Shown here: positions 43,605 through 55,485 of the stretch, one piece after another | Layout: every line of letters starts with the position of its first letter | Numbering within the stretch: the stretch's first letter is position 1 | NCBI GenBank assembly: GCA_963804005.1 | Contig: CAWDOP010000002.1 | Coordinates: 124,001 to 188,000 of the forward strand | Direction: 5' to 3' | From: JAGXRK01 sp963804005 | GTDB taxonomy: Bacteria > Bacteroidota > Ignavibacteria > Ignavibacteriales > Ignavibacteriaceae | DNA: 64,000 nt | Position numbers and translations under genes: made by a program | The notes under the pieces: generated by a model | Seen by the model: the letters and a program-made list of their open reading frames with translations, nothing else | Databases searched by the model: none | Told to the model about the DNA's origin: nothing

Positions 43605-45256
43605 AAACATTTAAGAAAAAGATTATGATATTTTTTATTGCTTTAAGCGGATTATTATTATCAGGATTTTTCGCCAGCCAAACAGATATATATTTTGAAA
43701 TTGCAAAAAACCTTGAATTGCTCGGTAAAGTATATAAAGAGATATCATACAATTATGTTGATGATATTGATCCGAAAGAATTTATGCGCGCCGGAATTAA
43801 AGGAATGTTAGGCACTTTAGATCCTTATACAATTTTTGTAGATGAAACGAAGCAACAAGACATCGATTTGATGACTAATGGAAAATACGGTGGAATAGGT
43901 GTTTCAATTGGAGTGCGTGGAGATGATGTTACAATCATTGAAGTTATCGGAGGCTATTCAGCTCAGAAACAGGGAATTAGAGTTGGTGATGTTATAATAG
44001 AAGCAGGTGGCATTTTAATTAATCCTCAAAATGCGGAAAAGATTTCTTCTATTGTCAAAGGGGAACCCGGCACTTATGTCGATCTAAAAATTCTCCGTCA
44101 GGATTCCAAGGATACTTTATTATTCAGCATTATTAGGGAAGAGATAGTTATTAGAAATGTTACATTCGCTAACTTCTATCCTTCAAACAGTAATAATGTC
44201 TACATAAAACTTTCTAACTTTAGCAGAACAGCTGGTGATGAGTTGCGTAATTCCCTGAAAAATTTGTCTCAGGAAAAAAATATTGAATCGATTATTCTTG
44301 ATCTTCGCAGTAATCCGGGAGGATTGCTTGATGTTGCGGTTGATGTTTGCGAAAAGTTTTTAATGAAAGACCAGCTTGTGGTTTCAACTAAAGGCAGAGA
44401 TGAAACTAGTCTTAAAAAATATTTTGCGCAGGAACAACCAATAGCGGGTAAGGAAAAATTAGTTGTATTGATTAACGGAAGCAGTGCATCCGCTTCTGAA
44501 ATTGTTGCAGGTGCAGTTCAGGACCACGATAGAGGATTAATTATCGGGACTCAATCTTTTGGAAAAGGTTTGGTTCAGACAATAATTCCTCTAACTACTA
44601 ATACTTCACTGAAAATTACTACAGCAAAATATTATACACCAAGTGGAAGATGCATTCAGAAAATAGATTATTCAAAGAATAACCTAATTATTGTTAATGC
44701 TGATTCACTTTTATTGGATCCTTATGAAACAGATAATCAAAGAATAGTTTATTCTGCAGGAGGAATAACGCCAGATTCTACTGTGGAATTAGATTTTACA
44801 AGTGAACTTACTCAGCAGCTTTTAGCAAAAGGATTATTCTTCTCATTCGCAGACAAATATTATTATGAAAATACCGATATTGATTTCAAAAATATCAGTG
44901 AACAATCCTTATTAAATAAATTTAATGACTATCTTAAAGAAAAGAATTTTGTTTATAAATCTTCTCTGCAAAAACGGATATGTGAAATAGTAGAAGGATT
45001 AAAAAAAGATGATGGTGAAAATGAAGTAAAGGAAGTATTAATAAACTTAAATAATCAGCTTAATAATTCTTTAAACAAAGAGATTTTGCAAAATGCTAAG
45101 GAGATTCTTATAGAATTAAAATCGGAATTAGCCAGCAGATATTTTGGCTATGAAAAGAGTGTTGAAGAAAGACTTAGCTATGATCAACAAGTTAAAGTTG
45201 CGCTTGATTTATTTACTAACGACAATACTTTTAACAAACTGCTAAATAAGCTTTAA
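43601..45256 (+). CDS. ctp: C-terminal processing peptidase, S41 family with PDZ domain
   Basis: The 551-residue protein begins with a membrane signal anchor (FIALSGLLLSGFFASQ). The PDZ domain is at about 95-175 (GGIGVSIGVRGDDVTI, GIRVGDVIIEAGG). The S41 core has LDLRSNPGGLLDVAVD, then the nucleophile block NGSSASASEIVAGA (about 292-305) and the catalytic Lys in QSFGKGLVQ. Such proteases trim or degrade exported proteins in the periplasm. A helical C-terminal extension of about 150 residues follows. It is coupled to tmk by a 4-base overlap. Confidence 0.92.
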   Translation: MKTFKKKIMIFFIALSGLLLSGFFASQTDIYFEIAKNLELLGKVYKEISYNYVDDIDPKEFMRAGIKGMLGTLDPYTIFVDETKQQDIDLMTNGKYGGIGVSIGVRGDDVTIIEVIGGYSAQKQGIRVGDVIIEAGGILINPQNAEKISSIVKGEPGTYVDLKILRQDSKDTLLFSIIREEIVIRNVTFANFYPSNSNNVYIKLSNFSRTAGDELRNSLKNLSQEKNIESIILDLRSNPGGLLDVAVDVCEKFLMKDQLVVSTKGRDETSLKKYFAQEQPIAGKEKLVVLINGSSASASEIVAGAVQDHDRGLIIGTQSFGKGLVQTIIPLTTNTSLKITTAKYYTPSGRCIQKIDYSKNNLIIVNADSLLLDPYETDNQRIVYSAGGITPDSTVELDFTSELTQQLLAKGLFFSFADKYYYENTDIDFKNISEQSLLNKFNDYLKEKNFVYKSSLQKRICEIVEGLKKDDGENEVKEVLINLNNQLNNSLNKEILQNAKEILIELKSELASRYFGYEKSVEERLSYDQQVKVALDLFTNDNTFNKLLNKL

Positions 45257-45271
45257 CATATTTTGATATAA

Positions 45272-45556
45272 ATGAAGAGAACCCAGGTAATCTACAAAAG
45301 TAATCCGCTTTATAAGATGTGTCCTTCATGCAGAGGAATAGGTTTATTACGTAAATCCCACGCAAGAAACTTAACAGAGAAGATGATTAAAAAAATCACT
45401 TTCTTTAATATTTATCGTTGTAAGGAATGTGGCTGGCGGGGATATCTTTCTAACTTTACCATTACTACAAAATCGATAAAAATATTTTTTCTTTACGTTA
45501 TAATATTCCTGATAACTGCATTTATTGTTTCCAGACTATTGAGCTTTTTTGTATAG
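45272..45556 (+). CDS. small zinc-ribbon membrane protein
   Basis: The 94-residue product has two CxxC pairs (MCPSCRG near residue 18 and YRCKECGWRG near residue 50) that would form a zinc ribbon, and one C-terminal membrane span (FFLYVIIFLITAFIVSRLL). I do not recognise the family. It starts 15 bases after ctp and is probably the last gene of the rel-ctp run. Confidence 0.6.
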   Translation: MKRTQVIYKSNPLYKMCPSCRGIGLLRKSHARNLTEKMIKKITFFNIYRCKECGWRGYLSNFTITTKSIKIFFLYVIIFLITAFIVSRLLSFFV

Positions 45557-45725
45557 GATATTTGATAAAGTAAATTATGAACGTATGAATCGGTTAAGTA
45601 TTATAAACTTCAAAAAAAAGCTAACATAATTTCAAGTATCAAATCAAATATTTACTTAAATTATTCATTAAGATATCAGATTTTATTTAATAAATAAATA
45701 TTCATTAAACAATTGAGAGGCTGAA

Positions 45726-48606
45726 ATGAAACGAATAGACCAAAGCCTAATATTCATTTTCTTGATGTTATTCGCTTCAACGGCAATTGCACAAGTTAGT
45801 TATGAAATTCGTCATGACACTGTTGCATCGGGAGCCGTTTATGATTTAACTGAATCAACAAGTTCACCGGTTATTTTAGATGATGTACCAAAAGTTATGG
45901 GCAGAAAGCTCGATCCGCTTTACGAAAAAATATCATTTTACTTGGATCCTGCAGGTAGAGAAGTGTTCGAACCGGTTTACATTGAAGACACAAATATTCC
46001 TAATAACGTGACTGCAACTGGTGATAATGCTTTGCTGCTTCAGAAGTATAATGTATCATTGACTAACAATATTATTCCTCCTGATCCGACATTAGCAGTA
46101 GGTCCAAATCACGTTATAGTTCTGACAAACAATGGTAATGGAATTTTTATTTACGATAAGAATGGTAATTTGCTTAGGAACGTCAGCTCAACCCAGTTTT
46201 GGTCAGGCATCTGGCCAAGTCAGGAAGGTGATCCACAGATTATTTACGATCATTATGAAGGCAGATGGGTTATTGTTTTTATGCAGGTTGATGATATTGC
46301 TGATGTATACGGTGACTTAATAGCTTATTCAGACGATGATGATCCATTTGGCACCTGGTATACTTATAGATTACCATCAGAATATTGGGGTGATTTTCCG
46401 CAAATGGGTTTCGATCATCAAGGCATATATATTGCAACTAATTGTTTTGGGAACGTCTCCTGGAAATATCCTCAAGTGAAAATTTTATCCAAAGAAGAAT
46501 TATATTCAAGTAATGGTGGACAAATTACTTTTACTACTTTGTATGATATCACAATTCCGGGGTCTGGCGGTAAAGCATATAATATCAGACCATCATTTCA
46601 GTATTCATATTCTGATGTTCATTATCTTTTATGGGCTTCGGGTGGGGGGGCAAATTATTATGGTTTATATAAATTAAGTAACCCTGTAACGGACCCTGTT
46701 TTAACTGGAGAACCAATCATGGTAACTGATTATTATGCCACGCCTAATGCCGTTCAGCTTGGAGGAGAGGAGGCAATTGAGTCAGGAGGAAGCGATATTA
46801 AGAATGCACCGATATACAGAGATGGTTATCTTTATGCGGCACACTCCACAGGAAATCAACAAGGTACACAAGCAAATATCAGATACTTTGTAGTAAATAC
46901 AGTTTCAGAATCTATTCTTGAAATGGCTGAAATTGGTGCAGAAAATTATTATCACATTTTTCCTTCATTAGCTGTTGATCAAGATCATAACATTTTAATA
47001 ACTTGTTCCCGATCAGCAACTACTGAATATATTGGATCTTATTATTTCGGCAAAAGAGTCTCTGATCCTCCCGGACTGAGTGATGCATATACTTTACAAG
47101 AGGGTTTAGCTTACTATTTTCAAGAATTTCGGTTATGGTAGAAATAGATGGGGAGACTATTTAGGAATATATATAGATCCTACAACAGAATATAATTTCT
47201 GGATGGTTTCAGAATATGCTGCCGCACTTAATACTTATGCAATTTCGGTTGGTGAAGTAAGGTTAAGGATTGATATTCCATATCTTTTTACTAGGACATT
47301 AAATTTGGATTTCGGAAACATTGAAGTTGGACTTGAGAGTGATACAATAAGTACTTATGTGGCTAATTATGGTATGCAAGACTTAATCATTACCGACATC
47401 CCTGACTCATCAAGTGCATTTCACCTTGTATCTTCGCATAGTTTCCCAATTACTCTTTCAAACCTTGATTCAGTTGAAATCAAATTTCAATTTATACCCA
47501 GAGAATCAGGTCAATTTTCACATTTATATCCAGTTGAAAATAATTCATCTAATTTTACAGGATTTAATCTTAAGGGATATGGGTTCAATATATTTCCTGC
47601 GGAAGTCAATGCATTCTATGCAATTACTGGTGCAGTAAATGGAGGAAACTTAGTTTCGATCAATTCTGCAACCGGTGCGGGAACTATTATAGGTCCGTCA
47701 TCTTTCACAGATATTTTAGGATTAAATATTAATCCTAAAAATAAATTATTATATGGCTTTAGGACGAATGCTTTAGGTTCTGAAATAGTCAGAATAAGTT
47801 CTGTTGAAGGCGATGCATACTCATATTTGCCTGTAAATCTTCCTAACTTATTTTCAATAGCATTTGATTCATCCGGTCAGCTATATGCAACTAATTCAAG
47901 CAATCAAATTTATTCTATTGATTTAAGTGACGGCAGTTACGTTTTAGTATCAACTATGCCTGTATCGAGAGTAGCATTTACTTTTAATCAACTTAATAAT
48001 GAATTGTGGGGATCTATCAGGGCATACACCGGAGTAAAGGATGCAATTGTTAAAATAGATTTAAATTCAGGCGATACAACCTTTGTAGGACAAACAGGAT
48101 TTGCCGTTAACGCAAATGATCTTGCATTTGACAAAAACGGTAACCTTTTTGGTATTAAAGGTGGCTTCACTTTAAATAATGACTTCTTCTCTATTGACTT
48201 AACGACAGGAGCGGGAACATTAATTGGATCTATTGGAATAATTGATATTAAAGCTTTAGGATATGTCCCAGATGGTGTTACTTCAGTAGAAGATTCAAAA
48301 GAAATCTTACCGAAAAGTTATACTTTAGAGCAGAACTATCCTAATCCTTTTAATCCTGCAACTACAATTAATTTTTCTTTACCAACATCGGCAAATGTTA
48401 AACTAACGGTTTATAATCTATTGGGAGAAACGGTCAGAGTGCTTGTTGATAATGAGATGCAAGCTGGAAATCATTCTGTCGTTTGGAATGCGAATGATAA
48501 CATTGGTAAGAAAATTAGTAGCGGAATTTATTTCTATGAGCTTAAAGCAAGCTCGGATAACGGAAAAAACTTTAATCAAATCAGAAAAATGATACTTATC
48601 AAATAA
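45726..48606 (+). CDS. T9SS cargo protein with choice-of-anchor-D-like domain (frameshifted)
   Basis: The reconstructed product has about 960 residues. It has a signal peptide (STAIAQV), a propeller-like first half (PPDPTLAVGPNHVIVLTNNG), a domain of the choice-of-anchor-D type (LDFGNIEVGLESDTIS), a second repeat region with SINSATGAGTIIG, and a type-A sorting domain (QNYPNPFNPATTINFSL) ending in KMILIK. The frame breaks near 47117-47120: one T too many in TTTT moves from YYF to KNFGYGRNRWGDY. It should be exported by the T9SS and anchored at or released from the surface. Confidence 0.78.
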
Positions 48607-48634
48607 GATACGAGATAATTTTTCGTACATAATT

Positions 48635-48660
48635 AAGCCCCGCAAAAGCGGGGCTTTCTT
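48635..48660 (+). terminator. Rho-independent terminator
   Basis: AAGCCCCGC (48635-48643) pairs perfectly with GCGGGGCTT (48648-48656) around an AAAA loop, with TCTT following. It lies 28 bases after the cargo-gene stop. Confidence 0.92.
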
Positions 48661-48740
48661 ATTTTTCATTTTTAAAGTTTATAATTCCGTAAATCTTAGT
48701 TAAATTTATAATGTATTTATTCAACTAAATTATTACTGTT

Positions 48741-51140
48741 ATGAAAAAATATTCTTTACTTTTACTTTTAGTACTAATAACTCTATCAATCAATACTTTT
48801 CCTCAGTCTATACCACCAAAGATTGAAATGAGGGCAGCATGGATTGCAACAGTTACAAATCTTGATTGGCCTAATTCCCCGACCGGAAGTACTGAAGATC
48901 AAAAACAACAGCTTATAAATCTTCTTGACGAACTAAAAAGGGATGGTATTAATACAATAATTTTCCAGATAAGAACGGAATGTGATGCACTGTACAGTTC
49001 TGCTCATGATCCTTGGTCTTATTGGTTAACAGGGAGTCAGGGAACTCCACCTTATCCATATTACAACCCTCTTGAATTTGCCGTTGAAGAAGCGCACAAT
49101 AGAGGTATGGAAATACACGCCTGGTTTAATCCTTACAGAGCAGTAAGGACTGTCGGTTCTTATCCTATTGCTCCAAACCATGTATCTGTTTTACATCCTG
49201 ATTGGGTCCTGCAAATATCTACATTTAAATTTCTAAATCCGGGTTTACCTGAAGTTAGAGAATATATACGCAAGGTAATTGGTGATGTAGTATCTAATTA
49301 CGATGTTGATGGTATTCATTTTGATGATTACTTCTATCCATATCCGCCGAACAATATGACTGCTACTTCAGCAAATAATGCTTTAGATGAGGCAGCATTT
49401 GCCGCTGATCCAAGAGGCTTTATAAGCAAATATGATTGGCGAAGAGATAATGTTAATTTGATGATTAAAGAAGTGTATGATACTATACAAGCGGTTAAAC
49501 CATACGTTAAATTTGGTATTAGCCCTTTTGGTATTTGGAAAAATGGAGTTCCAACCGGAATTATTGGAATGGATGCATATAGTGTTATCTATGCAGATGC
49601 TATGGCATGGTTAAATGATAAATCTATTGATTATTTAACACCCCAACTTTATTGGCCATTTGGCGGATCGCAAGACTATGCTAAACTGCAACCTTGGTGG
49701 GCTGATTCAGTTTTTGCGAATGAACGACATTATTATCCCGGTCACGCTTATTATAGAATTCCCGATTGGACTAGCCCAAGTGAAATGCCTAACCAGATAC
49801 GTTTTGACAGAGCAAATTCAAAAGTACAAGGTGGAGTATTTTTCAGGGCTAAAAATTTCGGAGAAAATCCAAAAGGTGTAACCGATACTTTAAGAAATGA
49901 TCTTTACAGATATATTTCAATTCTGCCCCAAATGGCTTGGAAGGATATTGTAGATCCAAATGAACCTCAAAATCTAAGGTACGAAAGATTACCAAATGGT
50001 CAAGCTGGATTAGCATGGGATTTACCAGCAACTGCAAGCGATGGAGATTCTGCTTCACGTTATGTTGTTTATAGATTTAATTATTCAAATGTTCAACCTG
50101 CTGATCTGGAAAATTCAGCTAATATTTTGAATGTTGAAGGTAGAAGATACAGCATACCCGGTGAGCCGCCTAGCCCCGTTGGTCCATATTATTTTGTTGT
50201 AACATCTCTGGATCGTAATTATAATGAAAGTGTAATGACCAGTGTATTAACTGTAAATCCTCCTCCTGTGCCTGTTCTAGCTTTGCCGGGAAATGGCGAG
50301 ATAAATGTTAGTGATGTTATTATTCTTACTTGGTACTATCCGGATTTAGCTACATCATACAGATTACAAATATCAAGAGATCCTTCTTTCTCAAGTGATA
50401 CTTTGTATGATCAAATTGGTTTGATGGATACAACTCAAACTATCACTGGATTAGAGGGAGGGACAACTTATTACTGGAGAGTTAATTCTTCCAATGCCGG
50501 TGGTACTAGTGAATATTCTGTACCATTTAGTTTTGCAACAGGTTATCCTGCAACTCCGGTTTTAGTATTTCCAATTAACAATACAGGAGAGTATCCAATT
50601 GATTCAATAATGTATTGGTATTCTACACCAAATACTCAAACATATGATCTGAAACTTGCCAGGAGTCTGGATTTTTATCCAAATTCAATTACTATTGACA
50701 CGACCGGATTAACTGATACTACATTAGCTTATTCTAGTCTTCTTTATAATACGTTTTACTTCTGGAAAGTCAGAGCAATAAATCAGTATGGAACAGGTAA
50801 TTGGTCTACTACATTTAGATTTAAAACAATGCTTGATCCATCTACTGTTGCTAGTGAAATCAACAGCATAGCTGATGATTATTTGTTGGAGCAGAATTAT
50901 CCTAATCCATTTAATCCAACAACGATGATAAGATTTAATTTATCTGAAGCTGGAATAGTAAGTCTAAAAATTTATAATTTACTTGGACAAGAAGTTGCCA
51001 ATCTTATTAACAGCGAATTTTATAACAGTGGTTCTTATGAAATAAATTTTGATGCTTCCAATTTTCCAAGTGGAATTTATTTTTACAGAATAAATGCGAA
51101 TGAATTCTCTGCTTCTAAGAAAATGATTTTAATTAAGTAA
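48741..51140 (+). CDS. GHL10/YngK-type glycoside hydrolase with FN3-like domains and T9SS tag
   Basis: This 799-residue secreted protein has a signal peptide (NTFPQS). The catalytic GHL10 (DUF187) TIM barrel spans about 28-390: EMRAAWIATVTNLDWP, GINTIIFQIRTECDALY, GMEIHAWFNPYRA, VDGIHFDDYFYPYP and ISPFGIWKNG. Two FN3-like modules (about 410-500 and 515-690) and a type-A sorting domain (QNYPNPFNPTTMIRF) complete it. GHL10 proteins are thought to act on cell-wall or polysaccharide glycans. It lies beside an amidase and amino-sugar genes, which suggests a wall substrate. Confidence 0.88.
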   Translation: MKKYSLLLLLVLITLSINTFPQSIPPKIEMRAAWIATVTNLDWPNSPTGSTEDQKQQLINLLDELKRDGINTIIFQIRTECDALYSSAHDPWSYWLTGSQGTPPYPYYNPLEFAVEEAHNRGMEIHAWFNPYRAVRTVGSYPIAPNHVSVLHPDWVLQISTFKFLNPGLPEVREYIRKVIGDVVSNYDVDGIHFDDYFYPYPPNNMTATSANNALDEAAFAADPRGFISKYDWRRDNVNLMIKEVYDTIQAVKPYVKFGISPFGIWKNGVPTGIIGMDAYSVIYADAMAWLNDKSIDYLTPQLYWPFGGSQDYAKLQPWWADSVFANERHYYPGHAYYRIPDWTSPSEMPNQIRFDRANSKVQGGVFFRAKNFGENPKGVTDTLRNDLYRYISILPQMAWKDIVDPNEPQNLRYERLPNGQAGLAWDLPATASDGDSASRYVVYRFNYSNVQPADLENSANILNVEGRRYSIPGEPPSPVGPYYFVVTSLDRNYNESVMTSVLTVNPPPVPVLALPGNGEINVSDVIILTWYYPDLATSYRLQISRDPSFSSDTLYDQIGLMDTTQTITGLEGGTTYYWRVNSSNAGGTSEYSVPFSFATGYPATPVLVFPINNTGEYPIDSIMYWYSTPNTQTYDLKLARSLDFYPNSITIDTTGLTDTTLAYSSLLYNTFYFWKVRAINQYGTGNWSTTFRFKTMLDPSTVASEINSIADDYLLEQNYPNPFNPTTMIRFNLSEAGIVSLKIYNLLGQEVANLINSEFYNSGSYEINFDASNFPSGIYFYRINANEFSASKKMILIK

Positions 51141-51147
51141 TATCTGC

Positions 51148-51178
51148 AAGCCCGGCTCATTGAGTCGGGCTTTTTATT
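51148..51178 (+). terminator. Rho-independent terminator
   Basis: AAGCCCG and CGGGCTT form the stem, extended by CTC/GAG inside, followed by TTTTTATTT. It lies just after the GHL10 gene stop at 51140. Confidence 0.88.
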
Positions 51179-51202
51179 TCCTGCCATAAAATATTTTGTA
51201 TT

Positions 51203-54189
51203 ATGAAAACAAAAATCTTTTTTACAGTTTTTATCCTATCTATTTTGTTGGTCAACTGTTCAACGGTTAAAGAATTAACTTTTGAAGAAAAATTTCTTTT
51301 AAAGAAAAATGAATTCACAGAAAAATTTGATTCATACAAAGCTGATAATAATCTTCCCCGCAACACAAAAATTGAATTGATAAATGCTGACTATGAAAGC
51401 AGAATAATTAACATAGACTTCAGCAGAGATTTTTCTTTCATTCCTTTAAGAGAAGATAATGTGAAGAAAATATACTCAGAGGTTAAGACATTATTCGGTG
51501 AACAATTCTCTGATTACGATTTTGTCATTTCATCAATGAAATATCCTATCGAGGAATTAATACCAAATTATTATCGGACTGATGAGAATAAAATTGATGA
51601 TAGTCGCCTTCCAAAACAAAGTGCAGATAAAAGAATTCCTGTTGTACAAAATTTGAGCAAGAAATATAACGCTGCAAATGGTTTGGATAAGATGAATATT
51701 CTTCTTTGGCAAAGCCATGGATGGTATTATGATAACAAAGAAAAACGATGGGAATGGCAGCGTCCGAGAATATTCCAAACGATAGAGGATTTACTTCCTA
51801 CATCTTTTACAATTCCTTACCTGATTCCAATGCTTGAAAATTCAGGTGCAAATGTATTTGTTCCCCGTGAGAGAGATGTTCAACTTAATGAAGTAATAGT
51901 TGATAATGATTTTAACGGCGATAATTCATACATTGAAAAATCAACCGGCAACAATCAGTGGAGGAATTCTGAGCTACCAGGATTCGGAATGAAAGAGAAA
52001 ATCATTAGAGGAAATAAAAATCTGTTTACGTTGGGAACAAGCAAATATATTCTTTCTTCATCTGAAGAAACAGCATCAGTTTACTGGCGGCCGGATATTC
52101 CCGAAACAGGGGAGTACGCAGTTTATATTTCATATTTGTCTTCCCTGGAAAACGTTGGTGATGCTAAATATATAGTTCATCATCTCGGAGGAACAACAGA
52201 ATTCTCGGTAAATCAAAAAATTGGCGGCAGTACCTGGATTTATCTTGGTACATTCAAATTCAAACAAGGAAGATATGATAATCAAGGCGTGGTACTAACG
52301 AATAAAAGTTCTGAGCCAAATAAAGTTATTTCTGCTGATGCAGTAAGATTCGGTGGTGGAATGGGTATTGTTGAACGCGAAGGACAGATAAGTGCGCGAC
52401 CAAAGTTTATGGAAGGTGCTCGCTATTGGCTTCAGTATGCAGGTATGCCGGATACAATTGTTTATAACTTAAATAATGATCTTGATGACTATAAAGATGA
52501 TTACCAATCCCGAGCTGAGTACGGTAATTACTTGTATGGCGTCCCCTTCGGTCCGAATAAAAAGCGTAATGAAAAAGGACTTGGAATTCCAATTGATGTT
52601 TCTCTTTCCTGGCATACTGATGCAGGTACAACACGAAATGATACCGTAATCGGCACACTTATGATTTACAGCATTCCCGGAATGGATTCACTTCATATTT
52701 TTCCGGATAGTGTCTCAAGATTAGCTAATCGTGATCTTTCTGACATTGTTCAAACACAAATTGTTCAAGACTTAAGATTTAAATATGATTCTGCCTGGAC
52801 AAGAAGACAATTAATGAATTCCTTTTACAGTGAGGCAGCACGTCCCAATTTTCCATCAATGCTACTTGAACTTCTTTCTCATCAAAACTTTTTTGATATG
52901 AAGTTTGCACTCGACCCGCGTTTTAAATTTGATGCTTCTCGCGCAATCTATAAAGGGATACTAAAATTTTTATCGAATCAATACAATTTTGATTATGTAG
53001 TTCAACCTTTACCTGTTACAAATTTCTCTGCTGAACTGACTAATGAGGGGAAAGTTCATTTAAAGTGGAAATCGAAGCAAGATGAACTTGAACCTACAGC
53101 TAATCCTGAGAAGTATATAGTTTATACAAAATTGAATGATGGCGGTTTTGATAATGGAAAATTAGTTACAACCAATCAACTTATAATTGACAATATCGAA
53201 GAAGGAAAGATATACAATTTTAAAGTTACAGCAGTTAACAAAGGTGGTGAAAGTTTTCCTTCTGAAATATTATCTGTTTGCTGGCTTGGTGAAAATTCAA
53301 AAATAGCTCTAATAGTTAATGGATTTGATAGAGTTTCACCTGCTGCATCTTTTGAATCAAAAACATTTTCGGGATTTACAGATTTTATTGATGAAGGTGT
53401 CCCATATAAATATGATCTGGGTTATTCCGGCACTGCAATACAATTTTGATCCGGATTCTAAATGGGAAACCGATGATAAACCTGGTCACGGTGCTAGCAG
53501 TTCTGATTATGAAACTAAAATAATTGCAGGCAATACTTTTGATTTTCCTTACGTCCACGGTAGAGCTTTAGTGCAAAATGGATTATCCTTTTGTTCAGTC
53601 AGCAAAGCATCAATTATGGATGGAAACATTAATCTTAGCAAATATGATTTTGTCGATTTAATTCTTGGCGAGCAGAAGAAAACTCCAATGCCGAAATATC
53701 AGGATCAAACTGAGTTTGAAGCTTTTCCGGTTGAGTTGCAGAACAGACTTAGAGATTATCTTAATTCCGGTGGAAATTTATTTTTAAGCGGAGCATACAT
53801 AGCTTCCGATTTGTATGATACAAAGGATGACAGTAGTTCAATTAAATTTGCAAATGAGGTGTTAAAATATAATCTAAGAACAGGACACGCAGTTAAAACT
53901 GGAAAGCTATTTTCTATAAATGAAAATTTTATATCTAAAGATTTATCTTCTAGAATTTAATACAAGCTTTAATGATTCCATTTATAAAGTTGAAGCTCCT
54001 GATGCAATTGCAGGAATAAATGGCGGAGAAATTTTATTAAGATACTCAGAAAATAATTTTAGTGCAGCAGTTGGTTATAAAGGTAATTATGGAGTAGTTG
54101 CTCTAGGTTTTCCTTATGAAACAATACTTGGAGAGAAGCAGCGGTATGAAGTAATGAATTCTGTACTAAAGTATTTGGGAATTAAATAG
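51203..54189 (+). CDS. lipoprotein N-acetylmuramoyl-L-alanine amidase-like with golvesin-type domain (frameshifted)
   Basis: The reconstructed product is about 995 residues with a lipobox (SILLVNCSTV). A split amidase-3-like catalytic fold is visible: ILLWQSHGWYYD and MLENSGANVFVPRERD, then DVSLSWHTDAG and PSMLLELLSHQN. A golvesin/xanthan-lyase CBD-like module is inserted (about 230-400; YWRPDIPETGEYAVYISY). An FN3 domain and a GATase-like C-terminal part (LRDYLNSGGNLFLSGAYI) end it. Frame breaks occur near 53434 and near 53949. It probably cleaves peptide stems from peptidoglycan at the outer-membrane face. Confidence 0.75.
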
Positions 54190-54200
54190 CAGTTCTTATT

Positions 54201-54287
54201 GTCATTGCCTACGAACTTGCCTGCGGTAGGCAGGAGTGGGAATCCATTTTGATTAAAATTGCAGATTCCCGTCTGCGCGGGAATGAC
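54201..54287. repeat. 87-bp MITE/REP-like element
   Basis: It is bounded by GTCATT (54201) and AATGAC (54282-54287). Inside are the palindromes TGCCTGCGGTAGGCA and ATTCCCG-TCTGCG-CGGGAAT. It fills nearly all the space between the convergent amidase and epimerase genes and may double as a bidirectional terminator. Confidence 0.7.
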
Positions 54288-54295
54288 ATGACAAG

Positions 54296-55423
54296 CTATC
54301 CCTTCAATCCGATTCCTGGATAATCGGTAAGTACAACTTTTCCATCAATTACTTTAATACCTTCGTACGGATCATTTGAAGTCAATAAATTTCCATCCAG
54401 ATCAGCCCAATCAACCATTGGTGAAAGTTGTGCTGCAGCAGAAATTGCACATGAAGTTTCAACCATACATCCAATCATAACTTTCATATTTAGAGAACGT
54501 GCAAGATTTAACATTTTATTTGCTTCACGCATTCCGGTGCATTTCATCAGTTTAATATTTATACCTGAATAAACTCCATAAGCTTTTACGACATCATCAA
54601 TCCTTTGAATTGATTCATCTCCGATTATTGGAAGGGGAGAGTTCTCAGTCAGCCAGGCAATATCGTCAACTTGTTCTTTTGGCATTGGCTGTTCTACAAA
54701 TTCCACATTTCTTTCATTAAGCCAATTGATCATTTCAAGCGCAAACTCTTTATTCTTCCATCCTTGATTTACGTCAACAACAATTGGTTTATCAGTTATG
54801 GATCGAATTGTCTGAATCATTTCTTTGTCGGTATCTCTCCCAAGTTTTACTTTAAGTACTTTTAATTCTTCCGCTTCTTTTACTTTTTGACGGACAACAT
54901 CAGGTGTATCAATTCCAATTGTGAAAGATGTATAAGGAGTTTTTGTTTTATCATAACCCCATATCTTATACCATGGCTGTTTCATTATTTTACCGATTAA
55001 ATCGTGTAAAGCAATATCAACAGACGCTTTTGCCGCAGTATTTTTCTTATCGATTGAATCGACATAGCTTAGAATGTTTTCCAGATCAAAAGGATCTTTG
55101 AATTGTTCAAGATTAACTTTATTTAAAAAAGTTGCAACGGATTCTTGTGATTCACCGAGATATGGAGGCATTGATGCTTCACCATATCCTTTGGTCCCCT
55201 CAAATTCAATTTCAGTAAGCATAACAGGAGTTGTTGTTCGTGAATGAACTGCAACCGTGAAAACGTGCTTCATCTCTAATGTAAATGGTCTGTATGTTAA
55301 TTTCATTTTTGATCCAAAATTTTTAATAAAATTTTTTGAAATACTATTAGTGTGAAATCCGACTGCCAGCCCGCCAGCAATCAATCCACCGGTTTTAATA
55401 AAATCTCTTCTGTTTTGTTTCAT
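54296..55423 (-). CDS. dipeptide epimerase (enolase superfamily, L-Ala-D/L-Glu type) with Tat signal
   Basis: The 375-residue protein belongs to the MLE/muconate-lactonizing subgroup. The KVKLG lysine pair region, metal ligands in VDVNQGW, VEFVEQP and IGDES, and the second lysine region NIKLMKC are all visible in order. Length is typical apart from a 38-residue N-terminal extension with a twin-arginine signal (NRRDFIKTGGLIAGGLAVG), so the enzyme should be exported folded. Family members epimerise L-Ala-D-Glu from murein for recycling. The neighbours (amidase, NagB-like, MurQ) support a murein substrate. Confidence 0.82.
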   Translation of the reverse strand: MKQNRRDFIKTGGLIAGGLAVGFHTNSISKNFIKNFGSKMKLTYRPFTLEMKHVFTVAVHSRTTTPVMLTEIEFEGTKGYGEASMPPYLGESQESVATFLNKVNLEQFKDPFDLENILSYVDSIDKKNTAAKASVDIALHDLIGKIMKQPWYKIWGYDKTKTPYTSFTIGIDTPDVVRQKVKEAEELKVLKVKLGRDTDKEMIQTIRSITDKPIVVDVNQGWKNKEFALEMINWLNERNVEFVEQPMPKEQVDDIAWLTENSPLPIIGDESIQRIDDVVKAYGVYSGINIKLMKCTGMREANKMLNLARSLNMKVMIGCMVETSCAISAAAQLSPMVDWADLDGNLLTSNDPYEGIKVIDGKVVLTDYPGIGLKG

Positions 55424-55485
55424 GATAAGTATTCAATGAATATTAATAATAAAAGAACAGACTGAAGTCTGTAGTACGAAATCTT